This document shows positions 1-6,770 of a stretch of 10,552 bases of DNA, in pieces. The translations under genes were made by a program, and so were the position numbers. The stretch is from JBEKDJ01 sp050014415. GTDB lineage: Bacteria > Desulfobacterota > BSN033 > UBA1163. The stretch spans positions 1-10,552 of the forward strand of contig JBEKDJ010000325.1 of assembly GCA_050014415.1 (NCBI GenBank), in the 5' to 3' direction. Each line of letters begins with the position of its first letter. Position 1 is the stretch's first letter. The notes below the pieces were generated by a model. It was given only the letters and a program-made list of their open reading frames with translations, did not search any database and was not told where the DNA came from.

Positions 1-61
1 GTCCCCAAGATATGTGTCCTTTTGTCCAAGGTTCTCAGAACCAATTTGTTTGAGAATTCTC

Positions 62-853
62 ATGGATGAGGAAAAAGACATTCTGATCTGTGTGAAGACC
101 TATCCTGAATACAGCACCAAGTATATCGAAACTGTATGCACTACGGGTATCCTCAAAGAGACGAAGCAACTGATCCGTTTGTATCCAATAACCTATAGAT
201 ACTTAGAAGGAGACAGAAAATTTTAGAAATACCAATGGATCACTGCAGAGATTCAAATAAATCCTGCCGACAGACGCCCAGAGAGCTACAAGGTTAATCT
301 AAACTCAATTCATTTGGGAGATCGAATCGACGGTTCAAATAATTGGAGCCAAAGAAAATACTGGGTTCTTAGTGAAAAGAATATCTATCCTTCACTCGAT
401 GCCCTTTTGGAAGCTCAAGAAATCAAAGGTACGTCATTGGGGCTTATAAAGATTAAGAAGATGATTGACTTTGAAATCCTAAGCAAGACTAAAGATGAAA
501 TTAAAGACGCTGAATCCAAGAAAGCCAAAATAATGAAACAACTGAATTTTTTAGAGGCCAAGAAGGACCTTGAATTGATTCCCTTCAGGTTCAGCCTGCA
601 GTTTTCATGCGATGATGTAACCTGCCAAAGCCCACATAAAGTGAGTGTCCTCGATTGGGAATTTGGTCAACTCTATAGAAGATTAAAGGGAATGAATAAT
701 TGGAGAGATTTGATTCAAAAGAGAATTCGGGAGATTCTTTCTCCGGAGAGGGATACCTATTTATTTATGGGAAATATGATGAGCCATCCAAAGGCCTTTT
801 CGGTGCTCGGGTTCTTTTGGCCTAAGAAACAACGCCAATTCGAATTATTTTAA
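62..853 (+). pseudogene. Conserved protein of unknown function, DUF488 partner, interrupted by in-frame TAG
   Basis: Read from the ATG at 62, the frame opens with ILICVKTYPEYSTKY and RLYPI, hits TAG at 224-226, then stays open to TAA at 851-853. The sequence just after the TAG (KYQWI) and later motifs (a Cys-rich patch with CDDVTCQSPH followed by DWE, and a FMGN...HP...GFFWP tail) look like one continuous protein of about 263 residues plus the TAG position. I recall this family as an uncharacterised one often encoded beside DUF488 proteins; the Cys/His patch suggests metal binding (inference). No frameshift is present, only the amber codon. A GTG at 14 and an open frame back to the window edge leave the true start uncertain. 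Without readthrough the product would be a 54-residue stub, possibly with a second fragment restarting at TTG 314. It is either a recent pseudogene or a gene with a decoded TAG. Confidence 0.7.
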
Positions 854-1293
854 GCTGCCTGAATATGATGAATTTCGATTGGTAAAGGACTTCTCTTTTT
901 TATATTTTGAGCCACTACACTGCGGTGGCATTTGCGTGCGCTTTTCTCAAAACATATTAATGCAACTGTCTCATGAGCCATCGTCTGAATTATTTCATCG
1001 ATGTATTTTGTTTTCTCGCTCAATAGATGATTGTACTGCCTGAAGAAGTGAAAATAATTCTTTTTTTCGCTAAGTTCTTCCCTTAAATATTTTGGAGTCC
1101 CGAGCGCCTTTACGTGTAGATAATCTATATGATTAGAAGCCAATCCTTGTCGCAAACTGCTCTTTGAAAAACCCTTCTTTCGGCTGATCGGCGTCTCCCG
1201 AATATCTACAGCAATCATTACGTGATGTCGTTTCAACTGTCTCAAAAAGGAGTTAAATGATAATCCTTCATAACCTATCGTATATAGATTCAC
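850..1293 (-). CDS. DUF488 family protein
   Basis: The 147-residue product carries the DUF488 signatures: an N-terminal TIGYEG, then VDIRETPISRKKGFSK near residues 30-45, a LGTPKYLRE segment in the middle, and a C-terminal CFEK..RKCHR motif with paired Cys and His that could bind a metal. Length fits the family. The start is GTG at 1291-1293, preceded on the minus strand by a G-rich Shine-Dalgarno-like run (about 1298-1304). The biochemical role of DUF488 is not established. Its stop codon overlaps the stop of the convergent gene 62-853 by two bases, so the pair is tail to tail with no terminator between. The close packing with its usual partner suggests a shared function, but the partner is interrupted here. 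Confidence 0.88.
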   Translation of the reverse strand: MNLYTIGYEGLSFNSFLRQLKRHHVMIAVDIRETPISRKKGFSKSSLRQGLASNHIDYLHVKALGTPKYLREELSEKKNYFHFFRQYNHLLSEKTKYIDEIIQTMAHETVALICFEKSARKCHRSVVAQNIKKRSPLPIEIHHIQAA

Positions 1294-1332
1294 ATTACCC
1301 CCCTACCTTACCATCCCTTTGGTTACTCTTTA

Positions 1333-1359
1333 ATTATTATAACAGAGCCAAAGTGTCAA
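1333..1359 (-). promoter_or_regulatory. Possible sigma70 promoter for the DUF488 gene
   Basis: Minus strand: TTGACA (1359-1354) followed by AT-rich sequence with AATAAT (1338-1333) after a 15-base spacer; TATAAT itself occurs closer, at 12 bases. The -35 is perfect but the spacing is short, so the exact -10 is uncertain. It lies about 40 bases upstream of the GTG start. Confidence 0.4.
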
Positions 1360-1382
1360 GCTAAATTTTTTCACAATCTCCC

Positions 1383-1396
1383 TTCCCGATCGGGAA
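1383..1396. repeat. 14-base perfect palindrome
   Basis: TTCCCGATCGGGAA is a perfect inverted repeat without a loop, sitting between the DUF488 promoter region and the next repeat. Such sites can bind dimeric regulators, but no regulator gene is adjacent and only one copy was seen. Confidence 0.4.
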
Positions 1397-1483
1397 CATA
1401 AAGACATTTCTCCTCAACTCCTTCCTGTACTCTGCAAACAGACATTTTAGCGAAACATACTCGATTTCTATTGGTAATCATCG

Positions 1484-1553
1484 GTGGTCATTTTTCTTGA
1501 CACACTACTCCCTTTATTCTATATTCGATTCATTCTAAAGCAAGTTCTTATCA
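1484..1553 (+). repeat. Promoter-bearing dispersed repeat, copy 1
   Basis: About 70 bases match 3103-3173 with scattered substitutions and one indel. Both share GTGGTC, TTTCTTGACA, CTACT, ATATTC and a 16-base end AAGCAAGTTCTTATCA. On the minus strand both copies contain a start codon followed by TCAAGAAA (Ser-Arg-Lys), a common opening for RAYT/IS200-like transposases. The repeat is therefore probably the 5' end of a deleted transposase gene (inference). Confidence 0.65.
1497..1525 (+). promoter_or_regulatory. Strong sigma70-type promoter
   Basis: TTGACA (1497-1502), a 17-base spacer and TATATT (1520-1525): a perfect -35 and near-perfect -10 at ideal spacing. The same architecture is kept in repeat copy 2. 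It points toward the coiled-coil gene at 1724, giving a leader of about 190 bases. Confidence 0.65.
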
Positions 1554-1600
1554 TTTATCATTCTTCTGAATACCTTCTATCATAGCGCGCGTGTGTGTAA

Positions 1601-1632
1601 GGGGATTAAATTTTGACCCAAAACCCAAACAC
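1601..1632 (+). repeat. Direct repeat flanking the coiled-coil gene, left copy
   Basis: GGGGATTAAATTTT followed by an ACCCAAAACCCAAAC-type tract resembles 2457-2490, with one indel and about five mismatches. The two copies bracket the gene at 1724-2467. Confidence 0.5.
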
Positions 1633-1723
1633 AGTTCAATCAAGACGATTTTTCCAAAAGAATTAAGAGTTCAATCAGCATATGATTGGGCAGGTAAGAA
1701 CAACAAAGGAGGGAGACTGAATT

Positions 1724-2467
1724 ATGTGGAAAAAGAAAGAGGAGAAGAAAGAGGAGAAAGAGGAAAGTTTGTTGAAGGAGTTGTGCGGAGATGATTCAAA
1801 ATTATATGATTTTCTCAGTAAGTATATGTATGAAGATCCGTTAGCAGCCATATCCAAAAAGGATCTCGATATCCTCACCGAGGAGGCGGAAAAAAGCAGG
1901 GACTTTAGACCGGCAGTGGATAAGGCCATTTTCGAGGCCGCTCAAAACCCGGGGGAAAGGGAAAGATACATCAAAGTTATCCAAAACCTCGCGTCGAAGA
2001 CCATACACGCGACGGAACAAGAAAAAGAAAAGGTAGAGAAGGAAGGACTCACCGACCGGGCTGCTGACCTTGGGAGAAGAATTGAAAATCAGAGATTTAT
2101 GAGCGAAAGACCCGACGACATAATAAACGTAGCTTCCAAGTTCTACAATGAGAAATTGGTGGAACTGGGAGAAAACGTAAGAAGAGAAGCGAGAGGAGAA
2201 GAGAGAAGAGAAGCTGAAGGGGAAGAATGGAGAATAGGGGAGCTGGAAAAGGCGGGGCGAGAAACAAGAAAAAAAGAAAGAAGAGAGATGGGAAGAGCAG
2301 AGAAAAGGGAAGCTAAGAAACAAGATAAAAGAGAAGAGCTGGCAGCAAAGGAAAGGAAAGAAGCGAGAGGAGAAGAGAGAAAAGGAGCTGAAAGGGAAGA
2401 AAGGAGAACAGGGGAGCTGGAAAAGGCGGGGCGAGAAACAAGAAAAAAAGAAAGAAGGGGGAATTAA
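1724..2467 (+). CDS. Charged coiled-coil protein of unknown function with internal repeats
   Basis: I do not recognise a family. The 247-residue product starts with a Lys/Glu cluster (MWKKKEEKKEEKEE), then a mixed helical region of about residues 17-150 with ordinary composition (LYDFLSKYMYEDPLAA, QNPGERERYIKVIQNLA). From about 153 to the end it is almost entirely Arg, Glu, Lys, Gly and Ala, predicted long helix or coiled coil. Two copies of a module ending GELEKAGRETRKKERR recur 58 residues apart. No signal peptide or membrane segment is visible, so it is probably cytosolic. The start is backed by AAAGGAGG at 1705-1712. It is a single-gene unit behind the promoter at 1497-1525. Purine-rich coding unlike any neighbour suggests expansion by slippage or foreign origin. 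The N-terminal half looks protein-like, which argues against a spurious ORF. Confidence 0.75.
   Translation: MWKKKEEKKEEKEESLLKELCGDDSKLYDFLSKYMYEDPLAAISKKDLDILTEEAEKSRDFRPAVDKAIFEAAQNPGERERYIKVIQNLASKTIHATEQEKEKVEKEGLTDRAADLGRRIENQRFMSERPDDIINVASKFYNEKLVELGENVRREARGEERREAEGEEWRIGELEKAGRETRKKERREMGRAEKREAKKQDKREELAAKERKEARGEERKGAEREERRTGELEKAGRETRKKERRGN
2186..2283 (+). repeat. 98-base direct repeat inside the coiled-coil gene, copy 1
   Basis: It aligns to 2360-2457 without indels at a constant 174-base offset (58 codons). The repeat encodes the ARGEER...GELEKAGRETRKKERR module; the second half is nearly identical while the first half has several changes. Confidence 0.85.
2360..2457 (+). repeat. 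98-base direct repeat inside the coiled-coil gene, copy 2
   Basis: Second copy of the repeat at 2186-2283. About nine in ten bases from 2178 to 2461 on the plus strand are purines by hand count, so both copies sit in one long polypurine tract. Confidence 0.85.
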
Positions 2468-2490
2468 ATTTTAGTCCCAAACCCAAACGC
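2457..2490 (+). repeat. Direct repeat flanking the coiled-coil gene, right copy
   Basis: Counterpart of 1601-1632. The gene's last codons and its TAA stop lie inside this copy (GGGGGAATTAAATTTT), so the repeat supplies the end of the reading frame. Confidence 0.5.
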
Positions 2491-2593
2491 ATTGAGTTCT
2501 CGGTGTCCAAGTTTCTCGTTCATCATAAATACCAAACGCACAAATTTTTTAAGTTGAAAACAAAGTATAGTAATGGTCGTTTATGCCAACAAA

Positions 2594-2626
2594 AGAAGGT
2601 TAGAAGGTTAGAAGGAAGGTTAGAAG
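2594..2626 (+). repeat. Short tandem repeat of GGTTAGAA
   Basis: Three copies of GGTTAGAA lie in a row, the last separated by an extra GGAA. They run directly into the transposase remnant beginning at 2621. Confidence 0.7.
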
Positions 2627-2880
2627 GGGACGTTGTTGACTAGGTTGAATAACTATAGAATAGAAAAGTAATTCCAAAGTTCAAACCCCTTTAGGAAATT
2701 CTGTAATGAGAACAGGGGTTGGTCTTGCAATAACACCTATGACCCCTTTGCTCTACCCACTTCATGGCATGGCTGATGATGGCATAATAGATCCCCAGAT
2801 GGTCTGCAATTTCCCTCAATGTAGATAGCTGCAACGAACATAAGTGCCTCCATACAAATTTCTTCCTCGTGATTTTTGAA
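2621..2880 (-). mobile_element. Transposase remnant A (IS200/RAYT-like C-terminus) with 3' flank
   Basis: Bases 2621-2685 match 4787-4851 at 62 of 65 positions. Read on the minus strand, about 2720-2820 encodes LREIADHLGIYYAIISHAMK and a CYCKT end, the helix-turn-helix tail typical of REP-associated tyrosine (IS200-like) transposases. Against copy C there is a two-base insertion just upstream of LREIA, and the usual stop after CYCKT is lost. No catalytic HUH domain remains, so it is inactive debris. If the repeat at 3103-3173 is its 5' end, the element once spanned about 2621-3173. Confidence 0.7.
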
Positions 2881-3059
2881 AATCTCACCTCTATACAACA
2901 TTTCAACCCATGACAAACGGAACCAATCCGAGGAACAGGTTTGTTTTTCATACCGAAGCCTTTTGCGAGGGCACGATCTTGGCAAGATATCCTCGGTTCT
3001 CAATTTAAGGTAAGATCTCTTTCTGCTATGACTTCAACTTAGCTTCTCAAGCCTGGTGC

Positions 3060-3073
3060 CGGGCTGGCGCCCG
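3060..3073. other. GC-rich hairpin
   Basis: CGGGC and GCCCG pair around a four-base loop, between transposase remnant A and promoter repeat 2. No T-run follows on either strand, so it is not an intrinsic terminator. It may be part of the old element. Confidence 0.35.
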
Positions 3074-3102
3074 AGCAGATGAGGAGGATTCTCCCATATC
3101 TT

Positions 3103-3173
3103 GTGGTCGATCTTTCTTGACATGCTACTTTCTTTTTTGTATATTCAACGCATCCCGAAGCAAGTTCTTATCA
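3103..3173 (+). repeat. Promoter-bearing dispersed repeat, copy 2
   Basis: Matches 1484-1553 at an offset of about 1620 bases. The minus strand reads ATG TCA AGA AAG (Met-Ser-Arg-Lys), after which the frame drifts into nonsense and stops, as expected for the 5' end of a gutted transposase gene. Confidence 0.65.
3117..3145 (+). promoter_or_regulatory. Strong sigma70-type promoter
   Basis: TTGACA (3117-3122), 17 bases, TATATT (3140-3145). It points at the oxidoreductase gene beginning at 3229, with a leader of about 77 bases. The -35 hexamer overlaps the presumed transposase start codon on the other strand. Confidence 0.7.
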
Positions 3174-3228
3174 CGAAAATCCTCTATTGATATTCCTATC
3201 AATTGCAGGTTTTAATTAAGATTAATTT

Positions 3229-4710
3229 ATGCCTGAAAAAAGGAGGAATCAGAGGGCAAAAAAGATAAAAATTATTGGTGCTGGAATAGCAGGACTTAGC
3301 GTTGCATCCTATCTGCAGAGGAATGGATATGACACTGAGATTTACGAACTTCACAGTCTGCCGGGTGGACTTTGTACTGCCTGGAAAAAGAAGGATTATA
3401 CCTTTGACGGCTGCATTCATTGGCTGGTAGGGTCAAGTCCCTCAAATTCACTCTATCACTCGTGGAATGAGATACTAGATATGAAATCCTTGACGTTTGT
3501 CGAAATGAATTTCTTTTCCAGAATCGATGACGAGTATGGTAATAGCCTGACTTTATATTCCAACGCGGATCAGTTAGGCGCTGAACTGAAGCGGCATTCA
3601 CCCAAACATGCAGACATCATTGATGAGCTGGTGAATGGTATTAAGACCTTTGCAGTTAACGATGATAAAGATGACAAGGTTAAAGAACAGAAGGCTGCTG
3701 TTTTTACCAAATTTGTTGCCATAACGACCGAACAATTTGCCAGAAAACTGGAAAGTCCTTTTCTGGAATTTGCATTGACGGTGTTTCTAGGGAATGGACC
3801 AATTATTGCTCTGCCGTTTCTTTTATCAACTTTCCATCAGAAGTCAGCCGGATATCCTATTGGGGGCTCATTAAAATTTGCACAGGCAATTGAAAAACGG
3901 TATCTGGAACTAGGAGGTAAGATAAAATACAACTCCAGGGTCGCAAAAATATTAACCAGAAATGATAAGGCCTGCGGATTGAAACTGGAAAACGGGCAGG
4001 AAGTTGGATCTGATCTGGTTATCTCCGCGGCAGACGGTTATCATACGATCTTTAAGTTACTGGAGGGTAAGTATCTCAATGACACCATTAAGGGATTTTA
4101 CGCAGAGAAAAATCCGACACTTAAGCCCAATCCTTCATGGGTCCAAATATCATTAGGTATAAAAAGAAGCTTTGAAAAAGAACCCCGTGAACTTTATTTT
4201 AAGGGAAAACATCCTTTAACTATTGACAGTAAATCAAAATTTGAAATAGCAAACGCACGGATCTATAAATTTGATCCTACGCTTGCACCAAAAGGCCACA
4301 CGGTTGTCATTGGTGTATATAACACCTCCAATTATCAATATTGGCAAGATTTAAGGCGCGATAACCGGGAAAAATATGAACAGGAAAAAAACCGGATAGC
4401 CAGTGAGTATATCTCACTCCTGGATAGTAAACTGGGAAATGTTAAAGATCATTTAAAGGTAATTGATGTGGCAACCCCGGCCACAGCCATTCGGTATACC
4501 AATAACTGGCAGGGCAGTTTAATGGGTTGGGGATGGGGAACCCAGGTTCCGGTTTGGACCCAACGGGAGTTGCCCAATCTCGGTAATTTTTATATGACCG
4601 GGCAGTGGATTACTCCCGCGGGAGGGCTGCCCACAGTGCTGATGGATGGTAAAAATTTAGCCGGTCAAATCTGTGAAAAAGACGGTAAGGAGTTTAAGAC
4701 CAGCTGTTAA
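3229..4710 (+). CDS. NAD(P)/FAD-dependent oxidoreductase, phytoene desaturase (CrtI)-like
   Basis: This 493-residue protein belongs to the CrtI/carotenoid desaturase-isomerase superfamily (COG1233). The dinucleotide-binding site IIGAGIAGLSVASYL (GxGxxG at 17-22) is followed by an acidic ribose-binding end near 39-41 and by the PGGLCTAW segment. The C-terminal FAD-binding motif FYMTGQW.TPAGGLP lies near 454-468, leading into a final helix. Length fits the family. No carotenoid genes are nearby, so the substrate is unknown; relatives act on polyenes, retinoids or other lipids. The start is the only in-frame ATG after an upstream TAA, but it has only a weak ribosome site, while AAAGGAGG occurs a few codons inside the gene. 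It is a single-gene unit driven by the repeat-borne promoter at 3117-3145 and followed by transposase remnant B. Confidence 0.9.
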   Translation: MPEKRRNQRAKKIKIIGAGIAGLSVASYLQRNGYDTEIYELHSLPGGLCTAWKKKDYTFDGCIHWLVGSSPSNSLYHSWNEILDMKSLTFVEMNFFSRIDDEYGNSLTLYSNADQLGAELKRHSPKHADIIDELVNGIKTFAVNDDKDDKVKEQKAAVFTKFVAITTEQFARKLESPFLEFALTVFLGNGPIIALPFLLSTFHQKSAGYPIGGSLKFAQAIEKRYLELGGKIKYNSRVAKILTRNDKACGLKLENGQEVGSDLVISAADGYHTIFKLLEGKYLNDTIKGFYAEKNPTLKPNPSWVQISLGIKRSFEKEPRELYFKGKHPLTIDSKSKFEIANARIYKFDPTLAPKGHTVVIGVYNTSNYQYWQDLRRDNREKYEQEKNRIASEYISLLDSKLGNVKDHLKVIDVATPATAIRYTNNWQGSLMGWGWGTQVPVWTQRELPNLGNFYMTGQWITPAGGLPTVLMDGKNLAGQICEKDGKEFKTSC

Positions 4711-4786
4711 GATGCTGATTTTAGTGCTACAGATCGGTTGTCCGTTTATCACTTTATGAAGGGAAAAAAGATTAATACAAGGAGTA

Positions 4787-5117
4787 TAGAAGGGGACGTA
4801 GTTGACTAGGTTGAATAACTATAGAATAGAAATGCAATTCCAAAGTTCAAATCTCTGAAAGAAATCCTATAATGGAAGCGGGCGCTAGGTCTTGCAATAG
4901 CACATATGACCTCCTTGCTCAAGCTAGGTCTTGCAATAGCACATATGACCTCCTTGCTCAATCCGCTTAGTGGAACGGATGAGGGCGGCATAATGGACAC
5001 CCGGATGGACTGCAATTTCCTTCAATTTACGGCCGCAACGAACATAAGCGGAATAAACTGAAATCTTCATCATCCGAACTGGCTCCAAGAGACCTCTAAG
5101 GTTTCAACCTTCAATGG
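4787..5117 (-). mobile_element. Transposase remnant B (IS200/RAYT-like C-terminus) with 3' flank
   Basis: The 3' flank at 4787-4851 matches remnant A. On the minus strand the reading YVRCGRKLKEIAVHPGVHYA, then a TKRIEQGGHMCYCKT end, matches remnant C almost residue for residue and ends at a TAG (4924-4926). A 39-base tandem duplication (4884-4961) follows the stop. Similarity to C runs to about 5117. Only the last 60 or so residues of the transposase survive. Confidence 0.75.
4884..4961. repeat. Perfect 39-base tandem duplication
   Basis: The unit at 4884-4922 is repeated exactly at 4923-4961. It lies at the 3' end of transposase remnant B and is single-copy in A and C, so it arose after the element inserted. 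Confidence 0.9.
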
Positions 5118-5462
5118 ATATACTGCATGGGAGACAGGTTTGTGCAGGGCAGGACTGCTGGTTTATGGAGTGAAGGCCTTGAGGATCATTATGGTTATTC
5201 TTCCATTTGTGTCAGATGGTTAATGGGGCCTTCATGCAGGTTTTTTCCTTGAAGAAACGATGGACAGGTTTTTCTAATAGGTATAGATTTCCAGTGGTAA
5301 TTGATGGGCGGCATGTCCGAACCTATTTGGGTCATTAGGAAGCATCTGGAATGTCGTTTTGCCGGTCAATTTGGTGTCGCTTTATGCGTAGAAAGGCAAC
5401 ATTTCTTTTTACCAAGCAAAAACTAACAGCTTTCGCCAGCAGATGAGTTTTCTCCTTTTTTA
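5118..5462. other. Gene-free stretch without recognisable features
   Basis: Between remnant B and the hydrolase promoter I see no convincing coding frame on either strand, no strong hairpin with a T-run and no similarity to the other repeats here. The only plus-strand frame (from about 5126) is near 40 codons with no recognisable motif. Confidence 0.4.
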
Positions 5463-5491
5463 TTGACTATTCTGTCTTCTAAAGATAAATT
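5463..5491 (+). promoter_or_regulatory. Probable sigma70 promoter for the exported hydrolase
   Basis: TTGACT (5463-5468), 17 bases, TAAATT (5486-5491), in an AT-rich region. It lies about 40 bases upstream of the first start codon of the hydrolase. Confidence 0.5.
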
Positions 5492-5533
5492 TATTTAAGG
5501 AAAAATGTTAGACCCATAAAAAGGGGGTGTGAA

Positions 5534-6379
5534 ATGCTATCAAATTCTGCGACAATTCGTGAAAGAACCCAGGCTCAGGGTTCCATGAAGCGTCTACTCG
5601 CGTTCTGGTGCTTCGCAGTGTTGATTGGCCACTGCCAAAGTGCCTTAGCACAAATCTCGCAGAAGGTTGTTGATATTCCTACCTGCCTAGGCGTGACACA
5701 GCGGTTTCTCTATCTTGCGCCGGAAAGTCCAATAGCCGCTGTCATACTGTTCGCGGGTGGGCATGGTGGCCTTCAGATACTTCCGAACGGCAGCTTCAAA
5801 TGGGGAGAACAGAATTTCCTGGTAAGGACTCGTCAGCTATTTGCCAAAAATGGATTGTCCGTAGCTGTCGTTGACGCACCCTCTGATCGTCAAGCTGCAC
5901 CATTTCTCGGCGGCTTTCGCCAAAGGCCGGAGCATATTGCAGACATAAAGGCCGTAATCGCTTGGCTTAAGTAGCAAGCCAATGTTCCCGTATGGTTGGT
6001 TGGAACAAGTATGGGAACTCTGTCGGCTGCCTTTATTGCTACACAAGTTGGTCCAGGCGATGGCGGGCCCGATGGGCTGGTACTAACTTCCACGATTCTG
6101 TCCCTGGACGTGGGGCGTCCCGTGCCCGCGATGCCTTTGCAAAATGTTGCTATACCCGTTTTGGTCGTCCACCACGAGAAAGATGGTTGCAACCTTTGCG
6201 CTTATAGCCAAATTCCTCGCCTGATGGAAAAGTTTGGCTCGACATCTAAAAAAGAATTGATGACGTTCAAGGGCGGAGAAAATCGCGGCGATCCATGCGA
6301 AGCTCTTGCATATCACGGCTTCAACGGACTGGACAAGGATGTTGTGGTTAAAATTGCCGAATGGATCCGGACAAAGTAA
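5534..6379 (+). pseudogene. Exported alpha/beta hydrolase interrupted by in-frame TAG
   Basis: The frame has one interruption, TAG at 5972-5974, then continues open to TAA at 6377-6379. Before the TAG are a signal peptide (MKRLLAFWCF...ALA from the internal ATG at 5585) and the FAGGHGG oxyanion-region motif. After it are the nucleophile elbow GTSMG, the acid in HHEKDG and the His in AYHGFNG. Numbered from 5585, the amber is position 130 and the likely triad is S142, D200 and H244. Termination would thus remove the whole catalytic triad. The ATG at 5534 has a good ribosome site (AAGGGGGT, 5521-5528), but the Met at 5585 gives a cleaner signal peptide. The protein would act in the periplasm or outside. 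The substrate is unknown. WLK-TAG-QANVPVWLVG reads as continuous family sequence, so it is a young pseudogene or a decoded amber codon. Confidence 0.8.
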
Positions 6380-6396
6380 GTCTTCCTCTCTAACTT

Positions 6397-6440
6397 TCAG
6401 GTCAACGAGGACGGCGCAAAAAGCGCCGCCTGTTACCTGA
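6397..6440 (+). terminator. Hairpin after the hydrolase gene, possible terminator
   Basis: TCAGGT (6397-6402) pairs with ACCTGA (6435-6440), and an inner GC stem (CGGCGC with GCGCCG) closes on an AAAAA loop. It begins 18 bases after the TAA. There is no clear T-run, so termination is plausible but not shown. Confidence 0.4.
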
Positions 6441-6627
6441 CATATTATGCACACTCACAATTCGTAATCTTGAATTCTCGAACATGGTTCCCAGCAATGA
6501 CTTGCAGGTGCACTCGTTAGTCAAGAATTAGTTTGACAGCGTCTGTCGGGTGAAGTATCGTTCAGGACAAATACAAATAACCCCCATTCATCTGTTGTCC
6601 TACCGGGATAGGCGAATTTCAATCCTC

Positions 6628-6768
6628 CTATCTTCTTCCTGCTCGCCTAAAGTCGATGAATCCTCGTTCTACATCAATCCCTACCATCTCAACGCAAGCT
6701 CGATCTCCGACATCAAGACCTTCAAACCCTTGTATCAGCTTTGCTCCCATCGGCGGATATGGGAGCGG
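6628..6768 (-). pseudogene. 3' fragment of an RNase II-family (RNB) exoribonuclease gene
   Basis: On the minus strand the frame reads GFEGLDVGDRACVEMVGIDV, then ERGFIDFRR, and stops at TAG (6628-6630). I recognise this as the C-terminal end of bacterial RNB-domain (VacB/RNase II-like) 3'-5' exoribonucleases, where DVGDRVRV and DVERGFIDF are typical. Only about 45 residues remain and no catalytic part is present. The upstream side runs straight into transposase remnant C, so the gene was probably cut by insertion or deletion around that element. The identification comes from memory of the family tail and needs a profile search. Confidence 0.5.
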
Positions 6769-6770
6769 GG

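Noticed and set aside
1591..1794. Plus-strand frame overlapping the start of the coiled-coil gene
   Set aside because: It lacks a ribosome site, shows no family features and is mostly the out-of-frame reading of the purine-rich gene start.
1841..2510. Minus-strand frames rich in Phe, Ser and Leu opposite the coiled-coil gene
   Set aside because: They are the pyrimidine complement of the purine-rich tract; they look membrane-like only because of composition.
2594..2626. CRISPR-like short repeats
   Set aside because: The units are 8 bases in direct tandem with no spacers, and there are no cas genes.
5400..5440. Possible integron attachment core (AACTAACAG region)
   Set aside because: No integrase gene and no paired attC-type inverted repeats are present.
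6533..6561. TTGACA-N17-TATCGT on the plus strand
   Set aside because: It looks like a promoter, but no plus-strand gene follows before the cupin gene over 600 bases away, and the -10 is poor.
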